A stretch of DNA of 64,000 bases from Roseibacterium elongatum DSM 19469 (lineage in GTDB: Bacteria; Pseudomonadota; Alphaproteobacteria; Rhodobacterales; Rhodobacteraceae). The notes under the pieces are model-generated. The model ran no database searches. It saw nothing but the letters and a program-made list of their open reading frames with translations, and had not been told where the DNA came from. Where the stretch lies: positions 196,001 to 260,000 of the forward strand of contig NZ_CP004372.1 of the NCBI RefSeq assembly GCF_000590925.1. The letters are read 5' to 3'. Both the position numbers and the translations under genes were made by a program. The first letter of the stretch is position 1. Each line of letters begins with the position of its first letter. Positions 47,765-59,511 of the stretch are shown piece by piece.

Positions 47765-47915
47765 GGGCAGGATGCGCGATGCGACGCCCCGCCCCGCTAT
47801 CCGAACCGGCTTCGCAAGGCAGGGCGTGCATCTTCATCCACGGTCATCGGCATGCCTGCCTGTACCGTGCCGCGATCATCGCGCGACGAGGTGAAGAAAG
47901 GGTAAACACACCCCC
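47765..47915. other. Gene-free spacer between two inverted 3'-end elements
   Basis: These 151 bp lie between copies 5 and 6, in the 416-bp gap of the convergent nlpD and bchJ genes. No credible coding frame, promoter or RNA structure is visible. Confidence 0.4.
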
Positions 47916-48039
47916 TGTCTTTATCCTTCAAATATGCAACGGCGCATCGCGCCCGGCCGCGCCCGAGTGGCCCCCGAAAGGGGGTCCGAGGGCGCGGCCC
48001 CGCCGGGCGACGCGCGTCAGCGCGGCGCAAACCCTCGGA
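47916..48039 (-). repeat. Composite 3'-end element, copy 6
   Basis: On the minus strand, after the bchJ stop, TTTGCGCCGCGC and a CGTCGCCCGG stretch lead to the stem CCCCC-TTT-CGGGGG and end in the block 47937-47916 (GCATATTTGAAGGATAAAG then ACA). It faces copy 5. Confidence 0.7.
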
Positions 48040-48630
48040 TCAGCGCGCGCGCGTCATCTCGAAGCGGCAGACCTCGGCCCCCTGGGCGCAACAGGCCACT
48101 TCCTCACACTGCCATCCCGGCCCGCACAGCTCCGAGAACAGCCGTGCGAAGACCGCCGCGTGCCAGTGGCACAGCGGCACGTCCGACCGCTCGCCCCGCA
48201 CCACCGGGTTGTCCCCGATCTCGAAGACCACCGGCCAGGTCGAGACCAGACGGAAAGCGCCCGAGCCGCAGAAGGTCCAGGCATGTTTGGCCACGGCCCT
48301 GGCCAGGATCGGGGCCGCCAGGCGCGCGGGCAGGAACCGCAGGATCGCCTGCGCCTTGGCGGGGATGCGGTGGGCCAGGATGTAGTCGCCCGTCCGCTTG
48401 CCCGCCTCACGCGCCAGTAGCGGCGCGGCCTCGGGCATCTCGGCCCGCATGGCCTGGTGCAGCCGGGCGGCCGGTCCTTCGTCGATCAACCCTTCGGCCG
48501 GGTCGGGCATGCGGATCACCCCGGCCATCGACAAAAGATGGGCCGTCACATCCGGCCCGGCCTCTTCCTCAAGCACGGGAACGAGTTGCAGGATGGCATT
48601 GGGTCCGATCTGTCCGGCTTGTGCGGTCAT
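48040..48630 (-). CDS. bchJ: Bacteriochlorophyll 4-vinyl reductase BchJ
   Basis: The 196-residue protein matches BchJ, a V4R-domain protein associated with 8-vinyl (historically 4-vinyl) reduction of chlorophyllide precursors; its true role is debated, and substrate binding or chaperoning is possible. Features are IGPNAILQLVPVLEE at the start and the C-terminal V4R with a cysteine cluster (LCGPGWQCEEVACCAQGAEVCRFEM). It begins six bases after bchE on the same strand and is cotranscribed with it. Confidence 0.88.
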   Translation of the reverse strand: MTAQAGQIGPNAILQLVPVLEEEAGPDVTAHLLSMAGVIRMPDPAEGLIDEGPAARLHQAMRAEMPEAAPLLAREAGKRTGDYILAHRIPAKAQAILRFLPARLAAPILARAVAKHAWTFCGSGAFRLVSTWPVVFEIGDNPVVRGERSDVPLCHWHAAVFARLFSELCGPGWQCEEVACCAQGAEVCRFEMTRAR

Positions 48631-48636
48631 GCCGGC

Positions 48637-50274
48637 CTACTCCGCCGCTTCGATCATCTGCCGGTCGCCGCCGCCGCAGGCCTTGACCTCGACGCCATTG
48701 GGCATCTTGAAGCTTTCGTCGCGCGACACCTTGCGCGCCCGTTTCTGCGCCGCGATGTCCTGCTTGGATTGCCAATCGTCCAGTTGCGCCTGCGCGATGG
48801 TGCGGGTCCGGTCGAAATTGAACGCCACCTTGTCCTTGGATTGCGGGCCCCAGTAATTGTGCTTGCCCAGGTCGTAGAACTGCCGCTGGAAGCCAGCCTT
48901 GGCAAAGGCCTTGAGACAGCCCAAGAGGTATTTCCGCCGATACCCGGTGCCGCGCCACGGGTAGTGGAACATCGCCTTGCGCGAATAGAAGCGGCGGTAA
49001 TTGTGCATCACCCGATCGAGCAGCGTGGCGCGGTCCATCGCCTGCGGGCGCATGATCGGCGTGACGAAATTGTATTTCGAGAAATCGAAGATCTCGACCT
49101 TGTCCTTCATCTCCTGGAAGAGGGGCGTGAAGGGCCAGGGCGTGTACATGGCCCAGTTGGCGAGATCGGGCTGCCAATCCCATGCCATCTGGAAGGTCTC
49201 TTCCAGCGTCTCGGGGGTTTCGTTGTCCAGGCCCACGATGAACTGCGCCTCGGTGAAGATATCGGCCTCGCGCAGCAGGCGGATGGCCTCCTTGTTGTCG
49301 GCGACCTTGGTTTCCTTGTTGAACTGGTCCAGCTTCAGCTGGGCCGCGGCCTCGGTGCCCAGCGACACATGCACCAGGCCCGCCTTGCGATAAAGCGGCA
49401 GCAGATCCTTGTCGCGCATGATGTCGGTCACGCGGGTGTTGATGCCCCATTGCACCTTTTTCGGCAGGTCGCGGCGAATCAATTCCTCGCAGAACTGGAT
49501 GAACTTGCGGCGGTTGATGGTGGGTTCCTCGTCGGCAAGGATGAAGAAACCGACATCGTGGTTCTCGACCAGGTCCTCGATCTCGTCCACGACCTTCAGC
49601 GGGTCGCGCACGCGGTAATCGCGCCAGAATTTCCACTGCGAGCAGAATGAACAGGTAAAGGGACAGCCGCGCGCCATGTTCGGGATCGCCACGCGACGCC
49701 CCAGCGGTACGTAGATGTACTTGTCCCATTCCAGCATCGACCAGTCGGGCGTGATCCCGTCGATATCCTTGACGGTGGGGGCCGCAGGCGTGGCCACGAT
49801 CTCGTCCCCGTCCTTGAAGGCAAGGCCCTTGATGGCGTGGCGATCGGCGGGCCAGCGGCCCTCGGCGATGGCGCGCATCAGCTCGACGATGATCTCTTCG
49901 CCCTCGCCGCGCACGATCACGTCCAAGTTCTGCGATTCCGACAGCACCTGCTGGTACATGAAGGTGGCGTGGATCCCGCCCAGCACGGTCACCGCGTCGG
50001 GCAGCACCTCTTTCACCAAGTCGAGCGTTTCCTCGGCCACGTAGATCGACGGCGTGATGGCGGTGGTGCCCACGACATCGGGCTGCATCTCGGCCAGTTT
50101 CACGCGCAACTGACCGGGGCTCAGGTCATGGGTCATCGCGTCGATGAACTGGATGTCGTCGAACCCGGCGGCCTTGAGCGATCCGGTCAGGTAGGCGACC
50201 CAGGCCGGAGGCCAGTTGCCCGCGATCTCGGCCCCCCCAGAGTGGTAATTCGGGTGGATAAAGCAGATGCGCAT
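48637..50274 (-). CDS. bchE: Anaerobic Mg-protoporphyrin IX monomethyl ester cyclase BchE
   Basis: BchE closes ring E of bacteriochlorophyll without oxygen. The 545-residue protein has an N-terminal cobalamin-binding domain (to about residue 170) and a radical-SAM core with the cluster CxxxCxxC in [14 protein letters not shown] (Cys204, Cys208, Cys211). The start [23 protein letters not shown] is characteristic; an upstream in-frame start at 50502 would cross the promoter. Its presence next to bchJ implies phototrophy. Upstream lies a TGTC-N10-GACA PpsR/CrtJ-type site over a candidate promoter. The other bch, crt and puf genes are not in this window. Confidence 0.95.
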   Translation of the reverse strand: MRICFIHPNYHSGGAEIAGNWPPAWVAYLTGSLKAAGFDDIQFIDAMTHDLSPGQLRVKLAEMQPDVVGTTAITPSIYVAEETLDLVKEVLPDAVTVLGGIHATFMYQQVLSESQNLDVIVRGEGEEIIVELMRAIAEGRWPADRHAIKGLAFKDGDEIVATPAAPTVKDIDGITPDWSMLEWDKYIYVPLGRRVAIPNMARGCPFTCSFCSQWKFWRDYRVRDPLKVVDEIEDLVENHDVGFFILADEEPTINRRKFIQFCEELIRRDLPKKVQWGINTRVTDIMRDKDLLPLYRKAGLVHVSLGTEAAAQLKLDQFNKETKVADNKEAIRLLREADIFTEAQFIVGLDNETPETLEETFQMAWDWQPDLANWAMYTPWPFTPLFQEMKDKVEIFDFSKYNFVTPIMRPQAMDRATLLDRVMHNYRRFYSRKAMFHYPWRGTGYRRKYLLGCLKAFAKAGFQRQFYDLGKHNYWGPQSKDKVAFNFDRTRTIAQAQLDDWQSKQDIAAQKRARKVSRDESFKMPNGVEVKACGGGDRQMIEAAE

Positions 50275-50319
50275 CCGGGCGACTCCCCTGTTGTGATGCG
50301 CGCAACTCAGCACAAAAAG

Positions 50320-50345
50320 TGTCAACTTGGATTGACACATGTCAA
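50320..50345 (-). promoter_or_regulatory. bchE promoter with PpsR/CrtJ site
   Basis: TGTCAACTTGGATTGACA (50320-50337) is a perfect TGT-N12-ACA (TGTC-N10-GACA) palindrome. On the minus strand TTGACA (50345-50340) with a 17-bp spacer and ACACTT gives a plausible promoter that the site overlaps. Repression of bch genes by PpsR/CrtJ under oxygen is the expected effect. Confidence 0.75.
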
Positions 50346-50456
50346 GTTTTCGCCCAGTCAGCCCGGCTTTGCCGGCGCCCTCTTGAAAAATCGTCGCATT
50401 GGGGCAGACTGATTGTCGCAGGAAGGGACGACCCGACAACCGCAGGGAGTTGCGCG

Positions 50457-51683
50457 ATGTGGGACAGAATCCTTGATCGTCTGCTGCGCGACCTGTTCGC
50501 AACCGGCGCGCTGCAGGTCACCTACCCCGACGGCACCACCCGCCGCTATGGCGACGCCGGGGCACGGCCGGTGCGCGTCACCATGACCGATCCGGCGCTG
50601 CCGCGGCAGCTCGTGCTGAACACCGAAATCGCGCTTGGCGAGGCGTATATGGACGCCCGCCTGACTGTGGGGGGGGATGATATCGAGGGCCTGCTGGCGC
50701 TGGCCGTGACGAACTCCGCCCGCAGGGACAGGGTCTGGTGGCGCGAGATCGGGCAAAACCTCCGCCGGGCGCGCCGCCGCTTCGACCAGTGGAACCCGGC
50801 CGGCCGGGCGCGGGCGAACGTGGCGCATCACTACGACCTGTCGGGCGCGCTCTATGACCTGTTCCTCGATGCCGACCGGCAGTATTCCTGCGCCTATTTC
50901 GCCACCCCCGACATGACGCTGGAGCAGGCGCAGGCGGCCAAGAAACACCACATCGCCGCCAAGCTGCTGCTGAAGTCGGGGATGGAGGTGTTCGAGATCG
51001 GCTGCGGCTGGGGCGGAATGGCGCTGACGCTGGCGCGCGATTACGGGGTCAAGGTGCTGGGCGTCACCCTCAGCGAGGAACAGCACAAGATCGCGACCGA
51101 ACGCGCGGCCGCCGCGGGCCTGTCGGACCGTGTGCGGTTCGAGTTGCGCGATTACCGCTCGGTCACCGGGCAATTCGACCGGATCGTCTCGATCGGCATG
51201 TTCGAACATGTCGGCGTGCCCCATTACCGAACCTTTTTCGACACCGTCCACGACCGGCTGAAAGACGATGGCGTGGCCCTGATCCACACCATCGGGCGGT
51301 CCACCCCGCCCGGCACGACCAGCCCGTGGATCCTGAAATACATCTTTCCCGGCGGCTATGTGCCCGCGCTGTCGGAAATGGCGGCGGCGGTGGAAAAGGC
51401 CGGCCTCTACCCGACCGATATCGAGGTCTGGCGCCTGCATTACGCCGAAACGCTGCGCCACTGGCACGACCGTTTCGTCGCGAACGAGGACAAGGCTCGC
51501 GCGCTTTATGACGACCGTTTCTGCCGGATGTGGCGCTATTACCTGAAGGCTTGCGAAGTGACCTTCCGCCACCACGGGCAATGCGTCTTCCAGTACCAGA
51601 TGACCCGCCGGCAAGAGGCCGTGCCGCTGACCCGCGACTACCTCTACCCCGCAGACCGCCCGCAACGGATGGCGGCGGAATAG
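50457..51683 (+). CDS. cfa: Cyclopropane-fatty-acyl-phospholipid synthase family methyltransferase
   Basis: The 408-residue SAM enzyme methylenates or methylates unsaturated fatty acids in membrane phospholipids. It shows [28 protein letters not shown] motif [28 protein letters not shown], and [10 protein letters not shown] with the bicarbonate-binding region. Start at 50457 after CAGGGAG; the upstream frame from 50319 overlaps the bchE promoter and is unlikely. It is divergent from bchE. Strong paired palindromes follow the stop. Confidence 0.93.
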   Translation: MWDRILDRLLRDLFATGALQVTYPDGTTRRYGDAGARPVRVTMTDPALPRQLVLNTEIALGEAYMDARLTVGGDDIEGLLALAVTNSARRDRVWWREIGQNLRRARRRFDQWNPAGRARANVAHHYDLSGALYDLFLDADRQYSCAYFATPDMTLEQAQAAKKHHIAAKLLLKSGMEVFEIGCGWGGMALTLARDYGVKVLGVTLSEEQHKIATERAAAAGLSDRVRFELRDYRSVTGQFDRIVSIGMFEHVGVPHYRTFFDTVHDRLKDDGVALIHTIGRSTPPGTTSPWILKYIFPGGYVPALSEMAAAVEKAGLYPTDIEVWRLHYAETLRHWHDRFVANEDKARALYDDRFCRMWRYYLKACEVTFRHHGQCVFQYQMTRRQEAVPLTRDYLYPADRPQRMAAE

Positions 51684-51700
51684 GCCGAGTTGGGCGGGAT

Positions 51701-51759
51701 CGTTTTCGCCGGCGAAAACGGGCCGGAAAACGCGCGTTTTCCGGCCGGGGCGATGCCCC
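51701..51759. terminator. Three stacked palindromes after cfa
   Basis: A perfect 20-bp palindrome (CGTTTTCGCCGGCGAAAACG, 51701-51720), directly followed by a perfect 26-bp palindrome (51721-51746, arms GGCCGGAAAACGC) and GGGGC-GAT-GCCCC (51747-51759). It lies between the convergent cfa and SMR genes and probably ends transcription from both sides. Similar to 2875-2959. Confidence 0.65.
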
Positions 51760-51774
51760 GGCAGCCCCGCGCGA

Positions 51775-52104
51775 TCAATGCGGCGTCGTGCCCGAAAACA
51801 GGTTCAGCACCAGCACCCCCGACACGATCAGCCCGATGCCCAGCACCGCCGCGCCATCCAGCCGCTGATCATAGACCAGCCAGCCGATCAGCGTGACCAG
51901 CGCCACGCCCAGGCCCGACCAGATCGCATAGGTCACCCCCAGCGGCAGGCTGCGCAGCACCAGCGCGAGGAAGTAGAAGGCCACGCTGTACCCCGCGACC
52001 ACCACGACCGCCGGGCCCAGACGGGTGAACCCGTCGCTGGCCTTGAGCGCGGTGGTGGCGACCACCTCGCCGGCAATCGCGATGACAAGATAAAGCCAGA
52101 TCAT
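51775..52104 (-). CDS. SMR-family (EmrE-like) multidrug efflux protein
   Basis: The 109-residue protein has four membrane helices: [22 protein letters not shown] with the essential Glu in helix 1 (residue 12), a second helix [31 protein letters not shown] segment [15 protein letters not shown], and [15 protein letters not shown]. It exports cationic hydrophobic compounds as a homodimer in exchange for protons. The ATG at 52104 fits the family exactly; longer frames lack membrane sense. Confidence 0.93.
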   Translation of the reverse strand: MIWLYLVIAIAGEVVATTALKASDGFTRLGPAVVVVAGYSVAFYFLALVLRSLPLGVTYAIWSGLGVALVTLIGWLVYDQRLDGAAVLGIGLIVSGVLVLNLFSGTTPH

Positions 52105-52164
52105 GAAACCACCCCGCGCCCGTTCAAGGCCCGACCTAGACCGGCGTGCGCCGGGCGGCAAGCC

Positions 52165-52836
52165 TCAGGCGGCCAACGGGGTCTTGAGCAGGTCTGCCGA
52201 CAGCGTATCGCGCAACGGACACCCCGCCGGAAAGGTCCGCTCCCGCGCCGCCTCGCCCGGAAACGCCACACAGCGCAGGCCAGCGGCCAGGGCGGCCTCG
52301 GCACTTTCCGGGGTATCCTCGATGGCCAATGCCTCGGCAGCCGCAACGCCCGTCTGCGCCAGCGCGTCCCGGTAGATGTCGGGCGCCGGTTTGCGCGCCT
52401 TCACGCGCGTGCCGTCCCCGATATAGTCGAAGGCCGCGCGCGGGATCGCCCCCGCCAACCCCGCCAGCATCAGATCCACCGTTTCGGGATAGGTCGAGGT
52501 CGCCCAGCCCACCCGCACGCCCTGCTGCCGCGCGGCCTCGATCACGGCGACCACGCCGGCGCGCGGGGCAATGCCCCGGTCCAGCACCAGCGCCCGGAAA
52601 TTCGCCACCTTGCGCGAATAGATCGCCGGGGCATCCACAACGTCCCCGGTCTGGCGCGCGTAATCGGCGATGCGCCGCGCACCGCCCGGCTCCTCGAGCA
52701 TCCGGAAATAGCTGTCTTGGTCCCAGACCCAATCCAGACCGGATTGCCGGAAGGCCAGGTTGAACGCCTCGCGCTGCACCTCCGAGGTTTCGGCCAAGGT
52801 GCCGATGGCCCCGAAAAAAATTCCCTTGATACCCAT
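52165..52836 (-). CDS. HAD-superfamily protein lacking the catalytic aspartates
   Basis: The 223-residue protein has the HAD subfamily IA (CbbY-like) layout: N-terminal GIFFGAIGTLAETSE, helical cap, motif II GWATSTYPE, motif III lysine in ARKPAPDIY and motif IV in LAIEDTPESAEAALAAG. The nucleophile pair DxD, which should be at residues 9 and 11, is GxI (Gly9, Ile11). Without the aspartate nucleophile and acid/base it cannot work as a normal phosphatase, so it may bind a ligand or regulate. I rule out a frameshift because both sides are in frame. Confidence 0.82.
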   Translation of the reverse strand: MGIKGIFFGAIGTLAETSEVQREAFNLAFRQSGLDWVWDQDSYFRMLEEPGGARRIADYARQTGDVVDAPAIYSRKVANFRALVLDRGIAPRAGVVAVIEAARQQGVRVGWATSTYPETVDLMLAGLAGAIPRAAFDYIGDGTRVKARKPAPDIYRDALAQTGVAAAEALAIEDTPESAEAALAAGLRCVAFPGEAARERTFPAGCPLRDTLSADLLKTPLAA

Positions 52837-52967
52837 GGCCGACCCCTTTCTGGTTCGCGTCCATCCTACAGGGATACGGCCCGCATTGCACGACGGTTCA
52901 CAATCGCCCCCGCCGCGGCGCGACGGGCGGACAGCGCGCCCCCTCCCATCGTCCGCCGCATCGCCCC

Positions 52968-52995
52968 TTGCGCGCAACGCTTGCCTGTCTATAAC
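52968..52995 (+). promoter_or_regulatory. Candidate carB promoter
   Basis: TTGCGC (52968-52973), a 16-bp spacer and TATAAC (52990-52995) resemble a housekeeping promoter, 65 bp upstream of the carB start. Only one hexamer is close to consensus. Confidence 0.45.
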
Positions 52996-53060
52996 GCAGC
53001 CAATTTGCGCGCTGCCCCGGCCCGGTCCCCGACCGACGCCGGATGACCCTGGGGAATGAC

Positions 53061-56386
<3,326 letters not shown>

Positions 56387-56390
<4 letters not shown>

Positions 56391-56408
56391 GGCGGGACTT
56401 GTCCCGCC
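56387..56408 (+). repeat. GTAGGGCGGGA palindromic repeat, copy 3
   Basis: GGCGGGAC-TT-GTCCCGCC; the leading TAG is the carB stop. AT-rich sequence begins immediately after it. Confidence 0.75.
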
Positions 56409-56605
56409 AAACCTAAGACTTGGACACCCTCCAATCCGCAATTCCACTAAGCTACTATGCCAAGTTTGTCCCCACGTCGGCGCGGTCTTTGATGAGCTAT
56501 AGCTTCAAGCACATTGCGCAAAACGTGCCTCAAAGCCCCCATGCCAAGTGCAAGAACTGGGTCTCGTGGTCGCGCTCCGTTCTGATACCGAATTATAGAA
56601 CCAAT
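56409..56605. other. AT-rich spacer after carB
   Basis: About 197 bp of markedly lower GC than the surroundings. A short frame (56420-56656) is not convincing: it has no ribosome site and overlaps the next gene antisense. I regard this as the edge of an acquired island. Confidence 0.4.
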
Positions 56606-57004
56606 CTAGAAAGGAATGGGTTCGTTTTCTTGAAGCCATTCCAGAATTTCATCTAGGATTTCGTCTGCGCCAGTCACTTGACGTCGGACTTTTGAATGTA
56701 GATCTTCCAATTTCCCAAAATAATTCTCTGGGTAGGGTTTCGCCATGACCCCATCAAGATCCTCATCGTCAAATTGCTCAACCACTTCCCCAAAGCCGTT
56801 TTCAATTCTCACATAGTAAAGAACTTGCTCATCTCGATTCTGCGCGGAACCCAGTTTAATATTGTTGTCACCAACATTTAGAATATACTCATTACTTTTC
56901 GCAGACTCTGCCCACTGCAAGCTTCCAGATCTTGTTTGATCAACGAGCTTGTCAACTAGTTTCGACCACTTTTCGATTAATTTTTTCTGCGCATCATTGT
57001 TCAT
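56606..57004 (-). CDS. Hypothetical protein in AT-rich island
   Basis: I do not recognise this 132-residue acidic protein. It is rich in Asp, Glu, Asn and Lys, has no signal peptide or membrane segment and no cysteine; the C-terminal DEILDEILEWLQENEP is helical. It overlaps the preceding gene by 11 bases, so both are coupled. Its AT-rich composition and codon use (AAA, ATA, TTA) differ sharply from the chromosome around it, which suggests horizontal transfer. Confidence 0.65.
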   Translation of the reverse strand: MNNDAQKKLIEKWSKLVDKLVDQTRSGSLQWAESAKSNEYILNVGDNNIKLGSAQNRDEQVLYYVRIENGFGEVVEQFDDEDLDGVMAKPYPENYFGKLEDLHSKVRRQVTGADEILDEILEWLQENEPIPF

Positions 57005-57500
57005 CAGCCGCCAACCTTTCCTTTACTTCATCAATGGCGATCGCAAGCGTTTGCTTTTCTTCACGCACAATTCCCAGAAGCCGAGGCCTGCTCGGCTGGC
57101 TGGAGTTTGTGAATTGCGCTCGATCCGATGCTTCGGCGACACTTTTCATCTTTGAAATAAATTCGAGTAATTTCCTGTGCGTTTGATCCGAGAAAAGTTC
57201 ACGCTGGTTGATCGCAATAGGTGCAATCATAGTCCTAAGAGCCGTACTTCGTTCTTCTGCCAACTCCCACGAACCACTCGAAAGTCTATTTGTTAGATCA
57301 TTGAGTAAAGTTACGGCAATATTTAGCGATGAAAGAACTGTCACTCCAGAGTATTTTTCCCGCGCAGCCATCGCAGCGACACGTGCAGCATCTGCAGAGG
57401 TTTTTGCTCGTATAGAAAAAAATACTGTGGCTCCGGCACCAAATATCGACACCGAAATACCAACAACATCAGCAATGGAGAAAAGAGTCCAGAAATCCAA
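56994..57500 (-). CDS. Hypothetical membrane-anchored protein in AT-rich island
   Basis: The 168-residue protein has one N-terminal hydrophobic helix (LFSIADVVGISVSIFGAGATVFFSI, about residues 6-30). A long helical cytoplasmic part follows, with no recognisable domain. The start is the TTG at 57500, with GGAG five bases upstream; no better ATG lies before the membrane helix. It overlaps the downstream gene and shares its AT-rich composition. The pair could be a small accessory module, for example defence-related, but nothing in the sequence proves it. Confidence 0.6.
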   Translation of the reverse strand: MDFWTLFSIADVVGISVSIFGAGATVFFSIRAKTSADAARVAAMAAREKYSGVTVLSSLNIAVTLLNDLTNRLSSGSWELAEERSTALRTMIAPIAINQRELFSDQTHRKLLEFISKMKSVAEASDRAQFTNSSQPSRPRLLGIVREEKQTLAIAIDEVKERLAADEQ

Positions 57501-57586
57501 TTTCTCTCCGACAGGAATCTATACCTTAGCTTGCTTATTCTGATCGGATATTCATTGAAGGACAAGAGACTTTCGTTGTCTTCCCC

Positions 57587-57994
57587 TCACTCCTCCTCCC
57601 CCATCACCCTTGCCGCCTCGCCCCACTGCGGGGGTGGCGTCTGGCTCTTCACCGTCTCCTTGAACGGCTCGATCGTGTCGTGGCCGCGGATCAGCCCGCC
57701 CAGGCGCGCGTGCATGAACGCCCGCAGCACGTCGTTCATGCGCGGCTGATAGCCCGGCCCCATCGAGCGGAACCATTTCACCACGTCCTCGTCCAGCCGC
57801 ACCGTGATCCGCGTCTTGGCGCTTTCGCGGCGTGTGGCGATCTCGCGCCATTCCATCGGGATGCGCTGGTCCATGAAGATGGCCGAGTGCATGTCCCATT
57901 CGAACCGCCTGAGCGCGTCGGCGAGGTAGAAGTGGTGTTTGCGCTGCGCCATGCCCAGCGGCTTGCCGTGCATGGCCTCGTCCAGAGTCGTCAT
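57587..57994 (-). CDS. BrnA-like antitoxin family protein (no partner toxin)
   Basis: The 135-residue protein has a C-terminal ribbon-helix-helix (KTRITVRLDEDVVKWFRSMG, GYQPRMNDVLRAFMHARL) as in BrnA antitoxins, preceded by an 80-residue extension with HHFYLADALRRFEWDMHSAIFMDQRIPMEWREI. BrnA normally follows a BrnT RNase toxin and represses the operon. No BrnT frame is present upstream or downstream, so this copy is an orphan and may work as a plain DNA-binding regulator. Its composition is that of the chromosome, not of the adjacent AT-rich island. Confidence 0.78.
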   Translation of the reverse strand: MTTLDEAMHGKPLGMAQRKHHFYLADALRRFEWDMHSAIFMDQRIPMEWREIATRRESAKTRITVRLDEDVVKWFRSMGPGYQPRMNDVLRAFMHARLGGLIRGHDTIEPFKETVKSQTPPPQWGEAARVMGEEE

Positions 57995-58075
57995 CTCCGG
58001 GCCCCCTTGTCGCTCTGATGTGGAAGGCGGCCAGTCTGCCGTGGGCCGGTTAATGGCGGGTAAAGGGCGCGTGTA

Positions 58076-58115
58076 TGTACGGGCTGTGTACAGGCTGTGT
58101 ACCGGGTGTGACGAG
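58076..58115 (+). repeat. TGTAC iterons, cluster C
   Basis: TGTACGGGCTG (58076-58086), TGTACAGGCTG (58087-58097), TGTACCGGGTG (58098-58108) and TGACGAG follow one another with an 11-bp period. They lie 130 bp upstream of the protease gene and 82 bp from the BrnA-like start. Confidence 0.75.
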
Positions 58116-58244
58116 TGGTTTTGGCCCCGTCGGGCGGCGTGCGTGGCGGGCGGATTTTCCCCGCACAGCGTCGTGGACAGGTCCGGGTGCGGCGACTACG
58201 CTTTGGATCATGCCGCTTGTCCCTCGCATCTCCCGGAGGTCCAG

Positions 58245-59471
58245 ATGCCCCTGCCCCTTGCCCGCCACGCCCTTGCCACGGGCCTTGTTCTTGGCCTGTC
58301 CATTTCCGCTACGCCACTGATTTCGCAGGATTTCAGCCTGCCGTCGACCTTCGGCGAAATCTCGGTCAGCGCGGGGTTCATGCCCGATCCCAACTGGGTT
58401 CACGTGCTCGCGGGCGGCGAGGCGTTGCGCGAGTTTCCCGACGCCAATACCGGCAACCGCTGCGCCGGCCATTTCGCCGAGGCGCCCGATTTCCGCATCT
58501 TCTTCGAGCCCGGCTCCGGCCTCCCCCTCTCCTTCTACGTCGAATCCCGCGACGACACCGTCCTCCTCGTCAACACCCCCGACGCGCAGTGGCATTGCAA
58601 CGATGACAGTTCGGGGCTGAACCCGTCACTGACCTTCGACAGCCCGCAGCCGGGCCAATACGATATCTGGGTCGGCACCTACCAGGCCAGCAATGGCACC
58701 TACCCCGCCGCGATCCTCGGCATCACCGAGTTGGAGCCCTTTGCCGACACCTTCGCCCGCGCCTTCTTCGGCGAGGATGACCGCATCGTGATGGACGCCA
58801 CCCAAAGCCCCTGGAACATGATCGGTTTCGTCGATCTGTCGGACTCCAGTTGCACGGGCGCCCTGATCGGCCCGCAGACCGTGCTGACCGCGGCGCATTG
58901 CCTGGCCGACCAGGGCGCGATCACGGGCACGCCGGTCGAGTTCCTGGCCGGGTATGACCGGGGCGACGCGGTCGCCCGGTCGGCCATCACGGGCTACCAT
59001 GTGCCAGCCTCGTGGATGATGGGCGAACAGGAAGGTTACGACTTCGCCTTCCTGTACCTGGCCGATCCCATTGGCGAACAGATCGGCTGGATGGATGTCG
59101 GGCCACTGACGCCCGAGGACGTGGCCGCCGAACTGGCGGGCACCGGCCCCGACATCATGCAGGCCGGCTACAGCTATGACCAACAGGGCGTGCTGACCGG
59201 CAACCTCGATTGCCCGTTCATCGAACTCGGCGGACAGAACACGCTGATCCACCAATGCGACACGCTGCAAGGTGACTCGGGCTCGCCGCTGTTTATCGAA
59301 ACCGGCGGGCGCTATCGGATCATCGGGGTGGAGTCGCGCACCGACGCGATGCCGCGCGCGCAGTTCGACCGCAACGTCGCGATGCACACGGACTATGTGC
59401 TGGCCGAGTTGCAGGCGCTGATAACGCAGACGGGGTCGGGTGGCGGCACGCGCCCGCCCGAAACCAAGTAA
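58245..59471 (+). CDS. Secreted trypsin-like serine protease
   Basis: The 408-residue protein has a signal peptide (ARHALATGLVLGLSISATPLIS) and an N-terminal domain of about 170 residues with a beta-rich PPC-like look (FRIFFEPGSGLPLSFYVES, QPGQYDIWVGTY). A chymotrypsin-fold domain follows, with the catalytic His in VLTAAHCLAD, Asp in GYDFAFLYLAD and Ser in LQGDSGSPLFI. Cysteine pairs around the His (SSCTGAL..AHC) and before the Ser (NLDC..HQCDTL) suit disulfides outside the cytoplasm. GGAGG is five bases before the ATG. Target unknown. Confidence 0.88.
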   Translation: MPLPLARHALATGLVLGLSISATPLISQDFSLPSTFGEISVSAGFMPDPNWVHVLAGGEALREFPDANTGNRCAGHFAEAPDFRIFFEPGSGLPLSFYVESRDDTVLLVNTPDAQWHCNDDSSGLNPSLTFDSPQPGQYDIWVGTYQASNGTYPAAILGITELEPFADTFARAFFGEDDRIVMDATQSPWNMIGFVDLSDSSCTGALIGPQTVLTAAHCLADQGAITGTPVEFLAGYDRGDAVARSAITGYHVPASWMMGEQEGYDFAFLYLADPIGEQIGWMDVGPLTPEDVAAELAGTGPDIMQAGYSYDQQGVLTGNLDCPFIELGGQNTLIHQCDTLQGDSGSPLFIETGGRYRIIGVESRTDAMPRAQFDRNVAMHTDYVLAELQALITQTGSGGGTRPPETK

Positions 59472-59511
59472 GGCCGCGGCCCGGCGTCACCAGCGCCGGG
59501 CCAGCGTCGGG

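Noticed and set aside
56420..56656. Plus-strand frame of 78 codons in the AT-rich spacer
   Set aside because: No ribosome site, no recognisable pattern, and overlaps the better-supported minus-strand gene.
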